Part shown: positions 17,814 to 26,120 of the stretch, in pieces | How positions within the stretch are numbered: position 1 is the first letter of the stretch | How the letters are laid out: every line of letters starts with the position of its first letter | Assembly (NCBI RefSeq): GCF_011516635.5 | Contig: NZ_CP096255.1 | Span: 124,001-188,000, forward strand | Source: Bradyrhizobium barranii subsp. apii | GTDB lineage: Bacteria > Pseudomonadota > Alphaproteobacteria > Rhizobiales > Xanthobacteraceae | DNA length: 64,000 nt | Direction of reading: 5' to 3' | Made by a program: the position numbers and the translations under genes | The notes under the pieces: model-generated | Databases searched by the model: none | What the model was told of the DNA's origin: nothing | What the model saw: the letters and a program-made list of their open reading frames with translations, nothing else

Positions 17814-18414
17814 GAGTCTGTCCGGAAAGATTACCTTGGATTGCATAGCTTTCGCAGCATGAGTCGGATGGAGGCCAGCTTGAGAAAGGCGAGCGCCCTG
17901 TGATTGAAGCATTCCCAATCTTTGGACAGTCTTCGGCATCGCCCGAGCCAGGCAAAGGTACGCTCGACGATCCAGCGTTTGGGCAAGACGACGAAACGGT
18001 GAGCCTGATCGGAGCGTTTGACGATTTCGAGGTTCACGCGCTTCAGAGCGCTACGCAGCCCCTTCTGGAAATGTGGCCCTTGATATCCGCCGTCGGCGTA
18101 GAGCTTCAGAAGAAAGGGATAGAGGCCGAACAACGTTGCCATCAGGAGCACGCCGCCGTCGCGATCCTGGATGTCCGCCGCATGCACGATGGCGTGCATC
18201 AAGAGGCCTTGCGTGTCGACGAGAATGTGCCGCTTCTTGCCCTTGATCTTCTTGCCCGCGTCGTAGCCATGGAGATCATGAGGCCCCCTTTTTCAGCGCT
18301 TTTCACGCTCTGGCTATCGATGATGGCGGCGGTGGGAGAAGCCTCGCGCTCGGCCCTTTCGCGACATTCGACATAGAGGGCGTGATGAATTTTATCGAGC
18401 GTGCCGTTCCAGCT

Positions 18415-19843
18415 GGGGATGTCCCGATCGCTGTTGAACTACGTCGGGTCGACGTTGCCGGAATGAATATTACGCAGCCCTCGTGACGTGGGCAACGGAC
18501 TTGATTGTCATGCGATCGTGGTGAGCTTGAAGGGCCGCACGCAGAACCGACAATTGCTTATGCGCCTTCAATCGTCGGAAGCCCTTGTTGGCCTCGATCA
18601 TACCGGCCGCGACCCATCGCAAGGCCATACCGGCATCCCGCCAGCGTTTAACGTTGCGCGTGACGCGGCGAATGGTGCCCATCATGTTCTCGGCGATATT
18701 GGTACAGGCGAGCGATCGGCGAAGCTCCTTCGGCAACTTCAACCGGACGACAGTCAGGATTTCGTCGAGGCCTTCGAGGATACTGGCCGCAACGCCGGGC
18801 CATTGCTGGTCGAGTCGACGCGCGAGATTGCGGATCAATTTTTCAGCCTTGTCGGCGTCATCGAGCTCCCAGGCCTGGCGCAGCACCCGGCGGGTGGCCG
18901 CATGATGCTCTTTCGGCAGGCGTTCCATGATGTTGCGCGCCTTGTGGATCTGGCAGCGCTGGATCGCAGCGGCCGAACCGAAGGTGCGGCGGATCGCCTT
19001 CGACAACGCCTTCGCGCCGTCGGCGATGAACAGTCTTGGCACCGTCGGGTCGAGCCCGCGCGAGACCAGGTTGTCCAGCAGGGCCTGAACCGTTGCTGCA
19101 TTCTCGGTCGCCCCTTCCACCAGCGCCAGCGGATGCTTGTTGCCTTCGCCGTCAACCCCGATCGCGGCCACCAGCACGAGATCGTCGTCGAGATGCAGCC
19201 CGTCGATTTGGACCACCAGAAGGTCGAGCGCGGACAGATCGGCAGCCATGAAGTCGGCCAGCCGCGCCGCCGACAGAGCCACGAACCTCCGCGAGGCCGC
19301 CGACTTCGAAATCCCCGATCCGGGCGGTGCCGGCACGTCACCCTCGGGCAGCCGGACGGCGCGGCCGAACCGGCGCGTCGACACATTGATCAGCATCAGG
19401 TTCATCGCCCAGCGACCGAGCCAGTCCTCCTGCGCCGCCGTTTCCCAGCTCGGGATCGTGACCTCGCGGCCGTCCATGCCCCGGACCCGCGGGCGATCGA
19501 CCTCGATCTTGCCGCCGTGGAAACCGATCCGCCCCCGCGTTCGGCCCCAACGGTGCGCCCGCCGCGCCGCATCACGACCGTGGCGCGGCCCGCAGGCCGC
19601 TGTCACATCCGCCTCCATCATCGTGCCGAGCGCCTCGATTCCTGCCGCAAGGCAGAACCGATCGAAGCTCGCTCGCACTTCCGCAAATGATTTCTCCACA
19701 GCCCCGGTCGCCGGCCAACCAGCCGGTGTGATATCTCTCGTCATGGCGTTGCTCTCCTTTGTGGAATCAGCACCCCGAGCCTACCGGCTCAAGGTGGGCA
19801 ACGCCGACCTCTTCAGAAATTCAACAGAACCCGGGACATCCCC
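18415..19843 (-). mobile_element. IS256-family element, copy 1 (1429 bp)
   Basis: Terminal inverted repeats begin GGGGATGTCCCG on both sides and match again at CTGTTGAA. The 8-bp target duplication TTCCAGCT is present at 18407-18414 and 19844-19851; the empty site is visible in copy 1 of the IS5. Length and 8-bp duplication fit the IS256 (Mutator) family. Confidence 0.95.
18470..19744 (-). CDS. IS256-family transposase, copy 1
   Basis: 424 aa Mutator-type DDE transposase. Seen: first D in VQIDGLHL, second D in [10 protein letters not shown], the HHC-like [10 protein letters not shown], and E in [14 protein letters not shown]. The N-terminus is the usual DNA-binding part ([22 protein letters not shown]). 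Complete and without defects. Its amino-acid sequence is identical to that of copy 2 at 21903-23177, so at least one transposed recently. The long open frame on the opposite strand (18488-19690) is a shadow. Confidence 0.95.
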   Translation of the reverse strand: MTRDITPAGWPATGAVEKSFAEVRASFDRFCLAAGIEALGTMMEADVTAACGPRHGRDAARRAHRWGRTRGRIGFHGGKIEVDRPRVRGMDGREVTIPSWETAAQEDWLGRWAMNLMLINVSTRRFGRAVRLPEGDVPAPPGSGISKSAASRRFVALSAARLADFMAADLSALDLLVVQIDGLHLDDDLVLVAAIGVDGEGNKHPLALVEGATENAATVQALLDNLVSRGLDPTVPRLFIADGAKALSKAIRRTFGSAAAIQRCQIHKARNIMERLPKEHHAATRRVLRQAWELDDADKAEKLIRNLARRLDQQWPGVAASILEGLDEILTVVRLKLPKELRRSLACTNIAENMMGTIRRVTRNVKRWRDAGMALRWVAAGMIEANKGFRRLKAHKQLSVLRAALQAHHDRMTIKSVAHVTRAA

Positions 19844-20209
19844 TTCCAGCTCCACAGATCGAAGTAGCCATACAGCGTCGAGCGCGGCGGCAGGTCCTTG
19901 GGGATCGCGCGCCACTGGCAACCTGTGCTCAGGATGTACATCAGCCCGTTGGCAATCTCGCGCAGGTCCACCGTACGCTTGTTGCCGCCGCGCTTGGCCG
20001 GCGGGATGCGAGGCGCGATCAGCGCCCACTCCTCGTCGGTCAAGTCGCTCGGATAGCGCAGGCGGCTGCGGTCGTAGCGTGCACGGTTCTCGGTAGTCCA
20101 CATTGGCGGCGCGTCCCCATCGAATCAGGCCGCTCACCTTGAATCACAACCGATTCATTCGACTCAACATGTTTTGGAATAGACACTAAGTCCTCTTCGG
20201 AGTTATTCG

Positions 20210-21240
20210 ATGGACGCGCTACAAATTGAAATCGTACGTTTCCTTGTCGCTAAGGCCGTCAAAAAATCGCGCGCGACTTATCAGCAGCTTGGCTCAGCGA
20301 TCGGCTGGTCACACCCAACTGGCCGCGGCCTTGGAAAAAATCTCGAGGTCATTCTCCGATACTTGCAAGACGAAGGACTTCCGCCGCTCACAACCATCTT
20401 GGTGAAGAAAGGCGAGAGGTATCCCGCGCCAGACGCGATGGCTTACATAAACAGGGTATTGGGACAGGTAGATATCCAAGTTGCTCAAACATCAGTCTTC
20501 AATTTCAATTGGTCTTCCATTACCCAATTTGCCGAAGCGAACGATCGCATACCCGGCGATCGCGACATTTGGCTCACGTCTTTCTGGGGATTCGAACCTT
20601 CCGCCTGGGGTTGCATTGGCTTTTCCGACGAGCCAAAACGTACCGCGTTCTTAAGAAGAGCTAAGCCCGGAACGCTAGTAGCAATCTATGTGACGAAAAG
20701 CAGAGGCCCGCAGCAAATGCGCGGCAAGGTGGTCGGCCTGCTTGAGACTTCCCACAAAATTGGGAACATCAAAGAGTTCATCTCCGGTGATCGTTGGGCG
20801 GAGAAAGAGCGTGAACAGACGTCTAGAGGTAAATGGTCTTATGCCGTTGAGGTCACGCGCGCTTGGAAAGTAATTCCAGAGCAGTGGAAGTCGGTTGAAG
20901 AATTACTGCCTACCGCATATTCGAGTGCGCATCCCGAATTCATCGGAGGATACGGCGTCCCTATCAACAAGGGAGAGGCCAAGAAGCTGCTAAGCTTGGA
21001 AGTCGTTGAGGTCCCCGTCTACCGTCAACACAGGCAAGTGGCGGATACCATTCAACCTCTTGCAATTGCGCTTGGCCCAAGTCCCGCGGTGCGTCCGTCC
21101 CAAACCCCTTATGTGGTTAGTGAGCAAGATGGTCCAAAGCATCTGTATATTTTGGAGCTAAAGGGTGACATCGCGGCCTACCTTGGTAGGCCTCTGCAAG
21201 AAATTGAAGGTAGATCAATTATAAAGGTAGGATTCTCAAA
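20210..21240 (+). pseudogene. Unrecognised gene with wHTH-like, PUA/EVE-like and GIY-YIG-like parts, 3' end cut off
   Basis: 343 codons from ATG 20210 (GGAG 7 nt upstream) to the third IS5. Residues 1-80 (TYQQLGSAIGWSHPTGRGLG...LPPLTTILVKKG) resemble a winged-helix-like domain seen in uncharacterised proteins. Residues 115-265 (DIWLTSFWGFEPSAWGCIGF, KPGTLVAIYVTKS, MRGKVVGLLETS) look like a PUA/EVE-type fold. The end, HLYILELKGD...GRSIIKVGFSK, resembles the start of a T5orf172/GIY-YIG domain and is cut right there. These domain calls are by eye. The 24 nt before the ATG are in frame with the AlbA_2 fragment, so a fused reading frame cannot be ruled out. G+C is low for this genome. Confidence 0.6.
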
Positions 21241-21847
21241 GTGTCTGTTCCAAAACATGTTGAGTCGAATGAATCGGTTGTGATTCAAGGTGAGCGGCCT
21301 GATTCGATGGGGACGCGCCGCCAATGTGGACTACCGAGAACCGTGCACGCTACGACCGCAGCCGCCTGCGCTATCCGAGCGACTTGACCGACGAGGAGTG
21401 GGCGCTGATCGCGCCTCGCATCCCGCCGGCCAAGCGCGGCGGCAACAAGCGTACGGTGGACCTGCGCGAGATTGCCAACGGGCTGATGTACATCCTGAGC
21501 ACAGGTTGCCAGTGGCGCGCGATCCCCAAGGACCTGCCGCCGCGCTCGACGCTGTATGGCTACTTCGATCTGTGGAGCTGGAACGGCACGCTCGATAAAA
21601 TTCATCACGCCCTCTATGTCGAATGTCGCGAAAGGGCCGAGCGCGAGGCTTCTCCCACCGCCGCCATCATCGATAGCCAGAGCGTGAAAAGCGCTGAAAA
21701 AGGGGGCCTCATGATCTCCATGGCTACGACGCGGGCAAGAAGATCAAGGGCAAGAAGCGGCACATTCTCGTCGACACGCAAGGCCTCTTGATGCACGCCA
21801 TCGTGCATGCGGCGGACATCCAGGATCGCGACGGCGGCGTGCTCCTG

Positions 21848-23276
21848 GGGGATGTCCCGATCGCTGTTGAACTACGTCGGGTCGACGTTGCCGGAATGAA
21901 TATTACGCAGCCCTCGTGACGTGGGCAACGGACTTGATTGTCATGCGATCGTGGTGAGCTTGAAGGGCCGCACGCAGAACCGACAATTGCTTATGCGCCT
22001 TCAATCGTCGGAAGCCCTTGTTGGCCTCGATCATACCGGCCGCGACCCATCGCAAGGCCATACCGGCATCCCGCCAGCGTTTAACGTTGCGCGTGACGCG
22101 GCGAATGGTGCCCATCATGTTCTCGGCGATATTGGTACAGGCGAGCGATCGGCGAAGCTCCTTCGGCAACTTCAACCGGACGACAGTCAGGATTTCGTCG
22201 AGGCCTTCGAGGATACTGGCCGCAACGCCGGGCCATTGCTGGTCGAGTCGACGCGCGAGATTGCGGATCAATTTTTCAGCCTTGTCGGCGTCATCGAGCT
22301 CCCAGGCCTGGCGCAGCACCCGGCGGGTGGCCGCATGATGCTCTTTCGGCAGGCGTTCCATGATGTTGCGCGCCTTGTGGATCTGGCAGCGCTGGATCGC
22401 AGCGGCCGAACCGAAGGTGCGGCGGATCGCCTTCGACAACGCCTTCGCGCCGTCGGCGATGAACAGTCTTGGCACCGTCGGGTCGAGCCCGCGCGAGACC
22501 AGGTTGTCCAGCAGGGCCTGAACCGTTGCTGCATTCTCGGTCGCCCCTTCCACCAGCGCCAGCGGATGCTTGTTGCCTTCGCCGTCAACCCCGATCGCGG
22601 CCACCAGCACGAGATCGTCGTCGAGATGCAGCCCGTCGATTTGGACCACCAGAAGGTCGAGCGCGGACAGATCGGCAGCCATGAAGTCGGCCAGCCGCGC
22701 CGCCGACAGAGCCACGAACCTCCGCGAGGCCGCCGACTTCGAAATCCCCGATCCGGGCGGTGCCGGCACGTCACCCTCGGGCAGCCGGACGGCGCGGCCG
22801 AACCGGCGCGTCGACACATTGATCAGCATCAGGTTCATCGCCCAGCGACCGAGCCAGTCCTCCTGCGCCGCCGTTTCCCAGCTCGGGATCGTGACCTCGC
22901 GGCCGTCCATGCCCCGGACCCGCGGGCGATCGACCTCGATCTTGCCGCCGTGGAAACCGATCCGCCCCCGCGTTCGGCCCCAACGGTGCGCCCGCCGCGC
23001 CGCATCACGACCGTGGCGCGGCCCGCAGGCCGCTGTCACATCCGCCTCCATCATCGTGCCGAGCGCCTCGATTCCTGCCGCAAGGCAGAACCGATCGAAG
23101 CTCGCTCGCACTTCCGCAAATGATTTCTCCACAGCCCCGGTCGCCGGCCAACCAGCCGGTGTGATATCTCTCGTCATGGCGTTGCTCTCCTTTGTGGAAT
23201 CAGCACCCCGAGCCTACCGGCTCAAGGTGGGCAACGCCGACCTCTTCAGAAATTCAACAGAACCCGGGACATCCCC
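21848..23276 (-). mobile_element. IS256-family element, copy 2 (1429 bp)
   Basis: Same ends (GGGGATGTCCCG) and length as the copy at 18415-19843. The target duplication is TGCTCCTG at 21840-21847 and 23277-23284; the undisturbed target can be read in IS5 copy 1. It sits in orfB, whereas the other copy sits in orfA, so the two insertions are independent events. Confidence 0.95.
21903..23177 (-). CDS. IS256-family transposase, copy 2
   Basis: 424 aa, same protein as the transposase at 18470-19744, with the same D, D and E motifs ([27 protein letters not shown]). Complete frame. It is opposite in orientation to its IS5 host. Confidence 0.95.
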   Translation of the reverse strand: MTRDITPAGWPATGAVEKSFAEVRASFDRFCLAAGIEALGTMMEADVTAACGPRHGRDAARRAHRWGRTRGRIGFHGGKIEVDRPRVRGMDGREVTIPSWETAAQEDWLGRWAMNLMLINVSTRRFGRAVRLPEGDVPAPPGSGISKSAASRRFVALSAARLADFMAADLSALDLLVVQIDGLHLDDDLVLVAAIGVDGEGNKHPLALVEGATENAATVQALLDNLVSRGLDPTVPRLFIADGAKALSKAIRRTFGSAAAIQRCQIHKARNIMERLPKEHHAATRRVLRQAWELDDADKAEKLIRNLARRLDQQWPGVAASILEGLDEILTVVRLKLPKELRRSLACTNIAENMMGTIRRVTRNVKRWRDAGMALRWVAAGMIEANKGFRRLKAHKQLSVLRAALQAHHDRMTIKSVAHVTRAA

Positions 23277-23613
23277 TGCTCCTGATGGCAACGTTGTTCG
23301 GCCTCTATCCCTTTCTTCTGAAGCTCTACGCCGACGGCGGATATCAAGGGCCACATTTCCAGAAGGGGCTGCGTAGCGCTCTGAAGCGCGTGAACCTCGA
23401 AATCGTCAAACGCTCCGATCAGGCTCACCGTTTCGTCGTCTTGCCCAAACGCTGGATCGTCGAGCGTACCTTTGCCTGGCTCGGGCGATGCCGAAGACTG
23501 TCCAAAGATTGGGAATGCTTCAATCACAGGGCGCTCGCCTTTCTCAAGCTGGCCTCCATCCGACTCATGCTGCGAAAGCTATGCAATCCAAGGTAATCTT
23601 TCCGGACAGACTC

Positions 23614-23889
23614 TTGGGCGCAATGAATATGAAAGTCGAACTACCTGCCATTGCGGCATCAGGTCTTGCACTCGCGGGCATGGCCGCTGCCGTCAATCCA
23701 GTCCTGGCCGGCATCGCCGGCGTCACGCTGCTGGTGGCAAAAGTGCTTCGTGATCGGCGCAAGGGGCGGCAAGCCCTGCTATCGACGTCGCCGGTGTCAT
23801 ACCTGTTTCGCGTCGAGGAAGCCCTATCTCCCGGGACTCTCGCGAAGTGGATCAGCAAAGACGCGCTGGAGCAGCGTGTTGCGCACTAA
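23614..23889 (+). pseudogene. 3' remnant of an unrecognised membrane protein gene
   Basis: The frame leaves IS5 copy 3 and runs 91 codons to TAA at 23887-23889. From ATG 23629 it reads a hydrophobic pair (AIAASGLALAGMAAAVNPVL and AGIAGVTLLVAKVL), a basic turn (RDRRKGRQ), then SPVSYLFRVEEALSPGTLAKWI. Either a truncated C-terminus or a tiny complete gene from ATG 23623/23629; no ribosome site is clear. I favour a remnant because the IS junction lies nine bases upstream of the first ATG and the IS flanks do not match. Confidence 0.5.
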
Positions 23890-23981
23890 CGCGCGTGCAA
23901 TCTCCTTCCGACCGTGGCAACGGAGCCGTCTCACCGAGACCCGGCTTGCAAGTCCGGTGTGGCGCCGCAACAACGGCGGGG

Positions 23982-24122
23982 CTACACCCCCGCCATCATC
24001 ACGTATTTGACCTCGACATATTCTTCCATGCCGTGACGCGAGCCTTCGCGCCCCGGGCCGCCGTCCTTGACGCCGCCGAAGGGCGCGACTTCCGCCGTGA
24101 TCAGGTCGGTGTTGACGCCGAC
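23982..24122 (-). pseudogene. Remnant of a second gabD 3' end
   Basis: The minus strand encodes [20 protein letters not shown] and then [27 protein letters not shown], the C-terminus of succinate-semialdehyde dehydrogenase. It matches the end of gabD at 26947-27090 with about a dozen base changes over 140 bp, so it is a diverged copy rather than a recent duplicate. Homology stops sharply at 24122. With gabD it brackets the cassette 24142-26933 as a direct repeat. Confidence 0.85.
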
Positions 24123-24141
24123 TGTGCCCTTGCGTCTCGCG

Positions 24142-25020
24142 TCAGATGAGTTCCGCAGACCAGGGCTCATGGCGGATCTCGAACGACTGTCCTTGCTTCG
24201 ACAGCCGCGCGAACCCGGGGAAATTCAGGTGCATTCCTGCGACGAGTTCTCCGGTCGCGGACACTCTTTCCAGCATTTTCCTTCGGGTCTCCGCGGCCGC
24301 CTGCGGGTCCGCATCGAACGCAATCGTCACTTCGGGTCTGGACACCTGGATATCCGGATAATGAACGATGTCACCCCAAATGAGCAGGGACGCACCGCCG
24401 CCATCGATCCGATAGCCGCTATGCCCCGGGGTGTGGCCGGGCAGATGTTCGATCTCTATGCCGGGCGCGACTTGGCCTGCGCTGACCGTCCGCCGCCGGG
24501 CGCCATATGCCTCGAATACGGTACGGGCGGCGTGAAAGAACGGCTTGACCGAATCCGGGGCCTGATTGAGGTTCGCGTCATCCGTCCAGAAGGCGAATTC
24601 GGCGTCGTGCATCACGACCTCGGCGTTCGGAAACTGAGGCGCCGACGGCAAGGCCCCGACGAGACCTCCGATGTGATCCGGATGGGCATGGGTCAGGAGG
24701 ATCTGGTCGATGGCGAGCGGGTTCACGTTGGCAGCGGCCAGCGACGCGTGCAGTCGCCCTCCCCAACCGTTGATGCCGCCGCCACCGCCATCCACCAGGA
24801 TGGTCCGGCCTCTTCCCTCGATCAGATAGGTGCTGACGGTCATCGCAGATGACGAAGGACGTCCCGCCGCCACCGTCATGCTCATCGCTTCATCAGGTCC
24901 TATTCCGGAGAGCAGGTCGAACGGCACAGCGACGACCCCGTCGACGATAGCGGTGACGATATAGTCGCCGATCTTCCGTCGGTTCAGGCCGGGAGCCTGC
25001 CAGTGGTTCGAATTCGTCAT
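24142..25020 (-). CDS. MBL-fold metallo-hydrolase
   Basis: 292 aa from ATG 25020 (MTNSNHWQAP). The metal site is visible: THAHPDHIGG (HxHxDH), a histidine in GHTPGHSGYRI, and the bridging Asp in LIWGDIVHYPD. TILVDGGGG precedes it. General fold of the AHL-lactonase / YtnP-like hydrolases; the substrate is not predictable. It has a predicted cytoplasmic location with no signal peptide. It lies in a cassette with an epimerase-like gene and an AraC regulator, both possibly linked to detoxification of a small molecule. Confidence 0.85.
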   Translation of the reverse strand: MTNSNHWQAPGLNRRKIGDYIVTAIVDGVVAVPFDLLSGIGPDEAMSMTVAAGRPSSSAMTVSTYLIEGRGRTILVDGGGGGINGWGGRLHASLAAANVNPLAIDQILLTHAHPDHIGGLVGALPSAPQFPNAEVVMHDAEFAFWTDDANLNQAPDSVKPFFHAARTVFEAYGARRRTVSAGQVAPGIEIEHLPGHTPGHSGYRIDGGGASLLIWGDIVHYPDIQVSRPEVTIAFDADPQAAAETRRKMLERVSATGELVAGMHLNFPGFARLSKQGQSFEIRHEPWSAELI

Positions 25021-25048
25021 TCCATCACCTGTAGCTGCGCTGCGCGTT

Positions 25049-25105
25049 TCAGACCGTGACGACGATCTTTCCGATCTGCTCATTCGACTCGAGTAATGCC
25101 CGCCA
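25049..25105 (-). pseudogene. C-terminal remnant of a zinc-type quinone oxidoreductase
   Basis: Nineteen codons on the minus strand read WRALLESNEQIGKIVVTV-stop, the usual end of zinc-binding alcohol dehydrogenase / quinone oxidoreductase proteins. Nothing else of the gene is present; the upstream side abuts the stop region of the epimerase gene. It marks a deletion junction. Confidence 0.6.
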
Positions 25106-25106
25106 C

Positions 25107-25988
25107 CTACGACAGGGTGTCCCGCACCATCGTATCCAGGCTGCTCGCGGTGATCCCCAGCAGTTTCTCCGTATCGCCGGCGTCAAGCAGAAGTGGCTTT
25201 TCGAACAGATAGGACATCTCGATTCCTTCGCCGAAGCCGATTCCTTCGAGGTCGGCCGCGGTGAGGCGAAGCAGGTTCGGAATGTCGATCTTCAGCGCGA
25301 TCGCGAATCTTCGCACCAGTTCGCGCACGGACGCTGACTGCGACGGCACATGAAAGGCGCGGTCCCATTCTCCGGTGTAACGTGACGCTGCGACCAGCGT
25401 CTTCGCGGTGTCCTTGGTGAAGGACCAGGCATGCGCCACGTCGGGATCGCCGAGGAAAGATACCGGCTCGTTCTTGAGCAACGATGGCAGTGCCAGTAGC
25501 GAGAAATACGCGACCGCACCTTGGCCCAGATAGTCGCTTGCGCGGACCTCGATAGCAGGAACGCTCGATCGCAGTGCGCGCTGCCACATGATGTGCCGGG
25601 TGGTGCCCTTTCGGCTGGACGGGTCCGGTTCCAGGTCCGGAGTAAGAGGGCTCACGGCGGCCACGCCGTAGCCATAGACATTCCCAGCCACGAGCAGCCT
25701 GGCACCAACCTGCTCGGCCACTTTGACCGTTCCGTCCATGATCGGAAAGAAGTCGGTCGGCCATCGATGATAGGCCGCCATGGCGCACATGAAGATCGCA
25801 TCTGCGCCCTTGCTGAGCGCGGCGAGCTGAGCGGCATCGGTGGCATCCGACGAAACCGTCCGCACATCTCCGGCATCGAGCGACCCGGCATTCCTGCTGG
25901 TGAGGATGACGCTGTGTCCTTCCTCCGCCAGGAGACGAGCGGTCTCGCGTCCGACGGGACCAGCTCCGACGATCACGTAATGACTCAC
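25107..25988 (-). CDS. NAD(P)-dependent epimerase/dehydratase-like (NmrA-type) protein
   Basis: 293 aa, Rossmann fold with the nucleotide motif VIVGAGPVGRETARLL at the N-terminus, SRNAGSLD after the second strand and a C-terminal substrate part. VYGYG has the Tyr position but the YxxxK of classical SDR enzymes is not obvious, so catalytic activity is uncertain; NmrA-like redox sensors are an alternative. ATG 25988 is divergent from the AraC-type gene, the common arrangement of a regulator with its target. Confidence 0.82.
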   Translation of the reverse strand: MSHYVIVGAGPVGRETARLLAEEGHSVILTSRNAGSLDAGDVRTVSSDATDAAQLAALSKGADAIFMCAMAAYHRWPTDFFPIMDGTVKVAEQVGARLLVAGNVYGYGVAAVSPLTPDLEPDPSSRKGTTRHIMWQRALRSSVPAIEVRASDYLGQGAVAYFSLLALPSLLKNEPVSFLGDPDVAHAWSFTKDTAKTLVAASRYTGEWDRAFHVPSQSASVRELVRRFAIALKIDIPNLLRLTAADLEGIGFGEGIEMSYLFEKPLLLDAGDTEKLLGITASSLDTMVRDTLS

Positions 25989-26120
25989 TTTTCATCCTCA
26001 TTTGCCACGAAACGACCGATGAGTTCTTTGACGTCCGAGCCGTTGAAAATCGCGCACGATGCGCCAAATATCGATCACGTTCCGCCAAGCCTTTGGAGCC
26101 CGAAGATTTGGAGCCCGACC

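Larger units (their letters stand above)
17831..20103 (-). pseudogene. IS5 transposase of copy 2, interrupted
   Basis: orfA starts at 20103 (MWTTENRARYDRSRLRYPSD) and is cut after 86 codons (WSW) at 19844; the rest resumes at 18414 and orfB follows at 18202-17831. Apart from the insertion the reading frames equal those of copy 1, including the AAAAAGGGGG shift site, so the inactivation is recent. Confidence 0.88.
17814..20186 (-). mobile_element. IS5-family element, copy 2, split by IS256 element
   Basis: Without the 1429-bp IS256 insert and its 8-bp duplication the length is 936 bp, as in copy 1. The flanks are TGA (17811-17813) and TAA (20187-20189) in + orientation, not identical, which suggests rearrangement or a deletion. 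One base in its outer left end (20180, GTCTATTCC instead of GTCTGTTCC) differs from the other copies. Confidence 0.9.
21324..23596 (+). pseudogene. IS5 transposase of copy 3, interrupted
   Basis: orfA (21324-21791) is intact and equal to copy 1; orfB begins at 21788 and is cut at 21847 after RDGGVLL, resuming at 23277 with LLMATLFGLYP and ending at 23596. The IS256 element removes the second and third catalytic residues from the frame. Confidence 0.88.
21241..23613 (+). mobile_element. IS5-family element, copy 3, split by IS256 element
   Basis: 936 bp once the IS256 insert and 8-bp duplication are taken out. Outer flanks are AAA (left) and TTG (right), which do not match, so sequence next to this copy has been lost. 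Ends are GTGTCTGTTCC and GGACAGACTC. Confidence 0.9.

Noticed and set aside
18488..19690. 400-codon frame opposite the IS256 transposase (also 21921-23123)
   Set aside because: Shadow of the transposase; both copies have it only because the elements are identical.
23890..23981. tRNA-like fragment as an integration site
   Set aside because: Some tRNA-like words (GGCTTGCAAGTCC) but no cloverleaf can be folded, and no T-loop consensus GGTTCGA is present.
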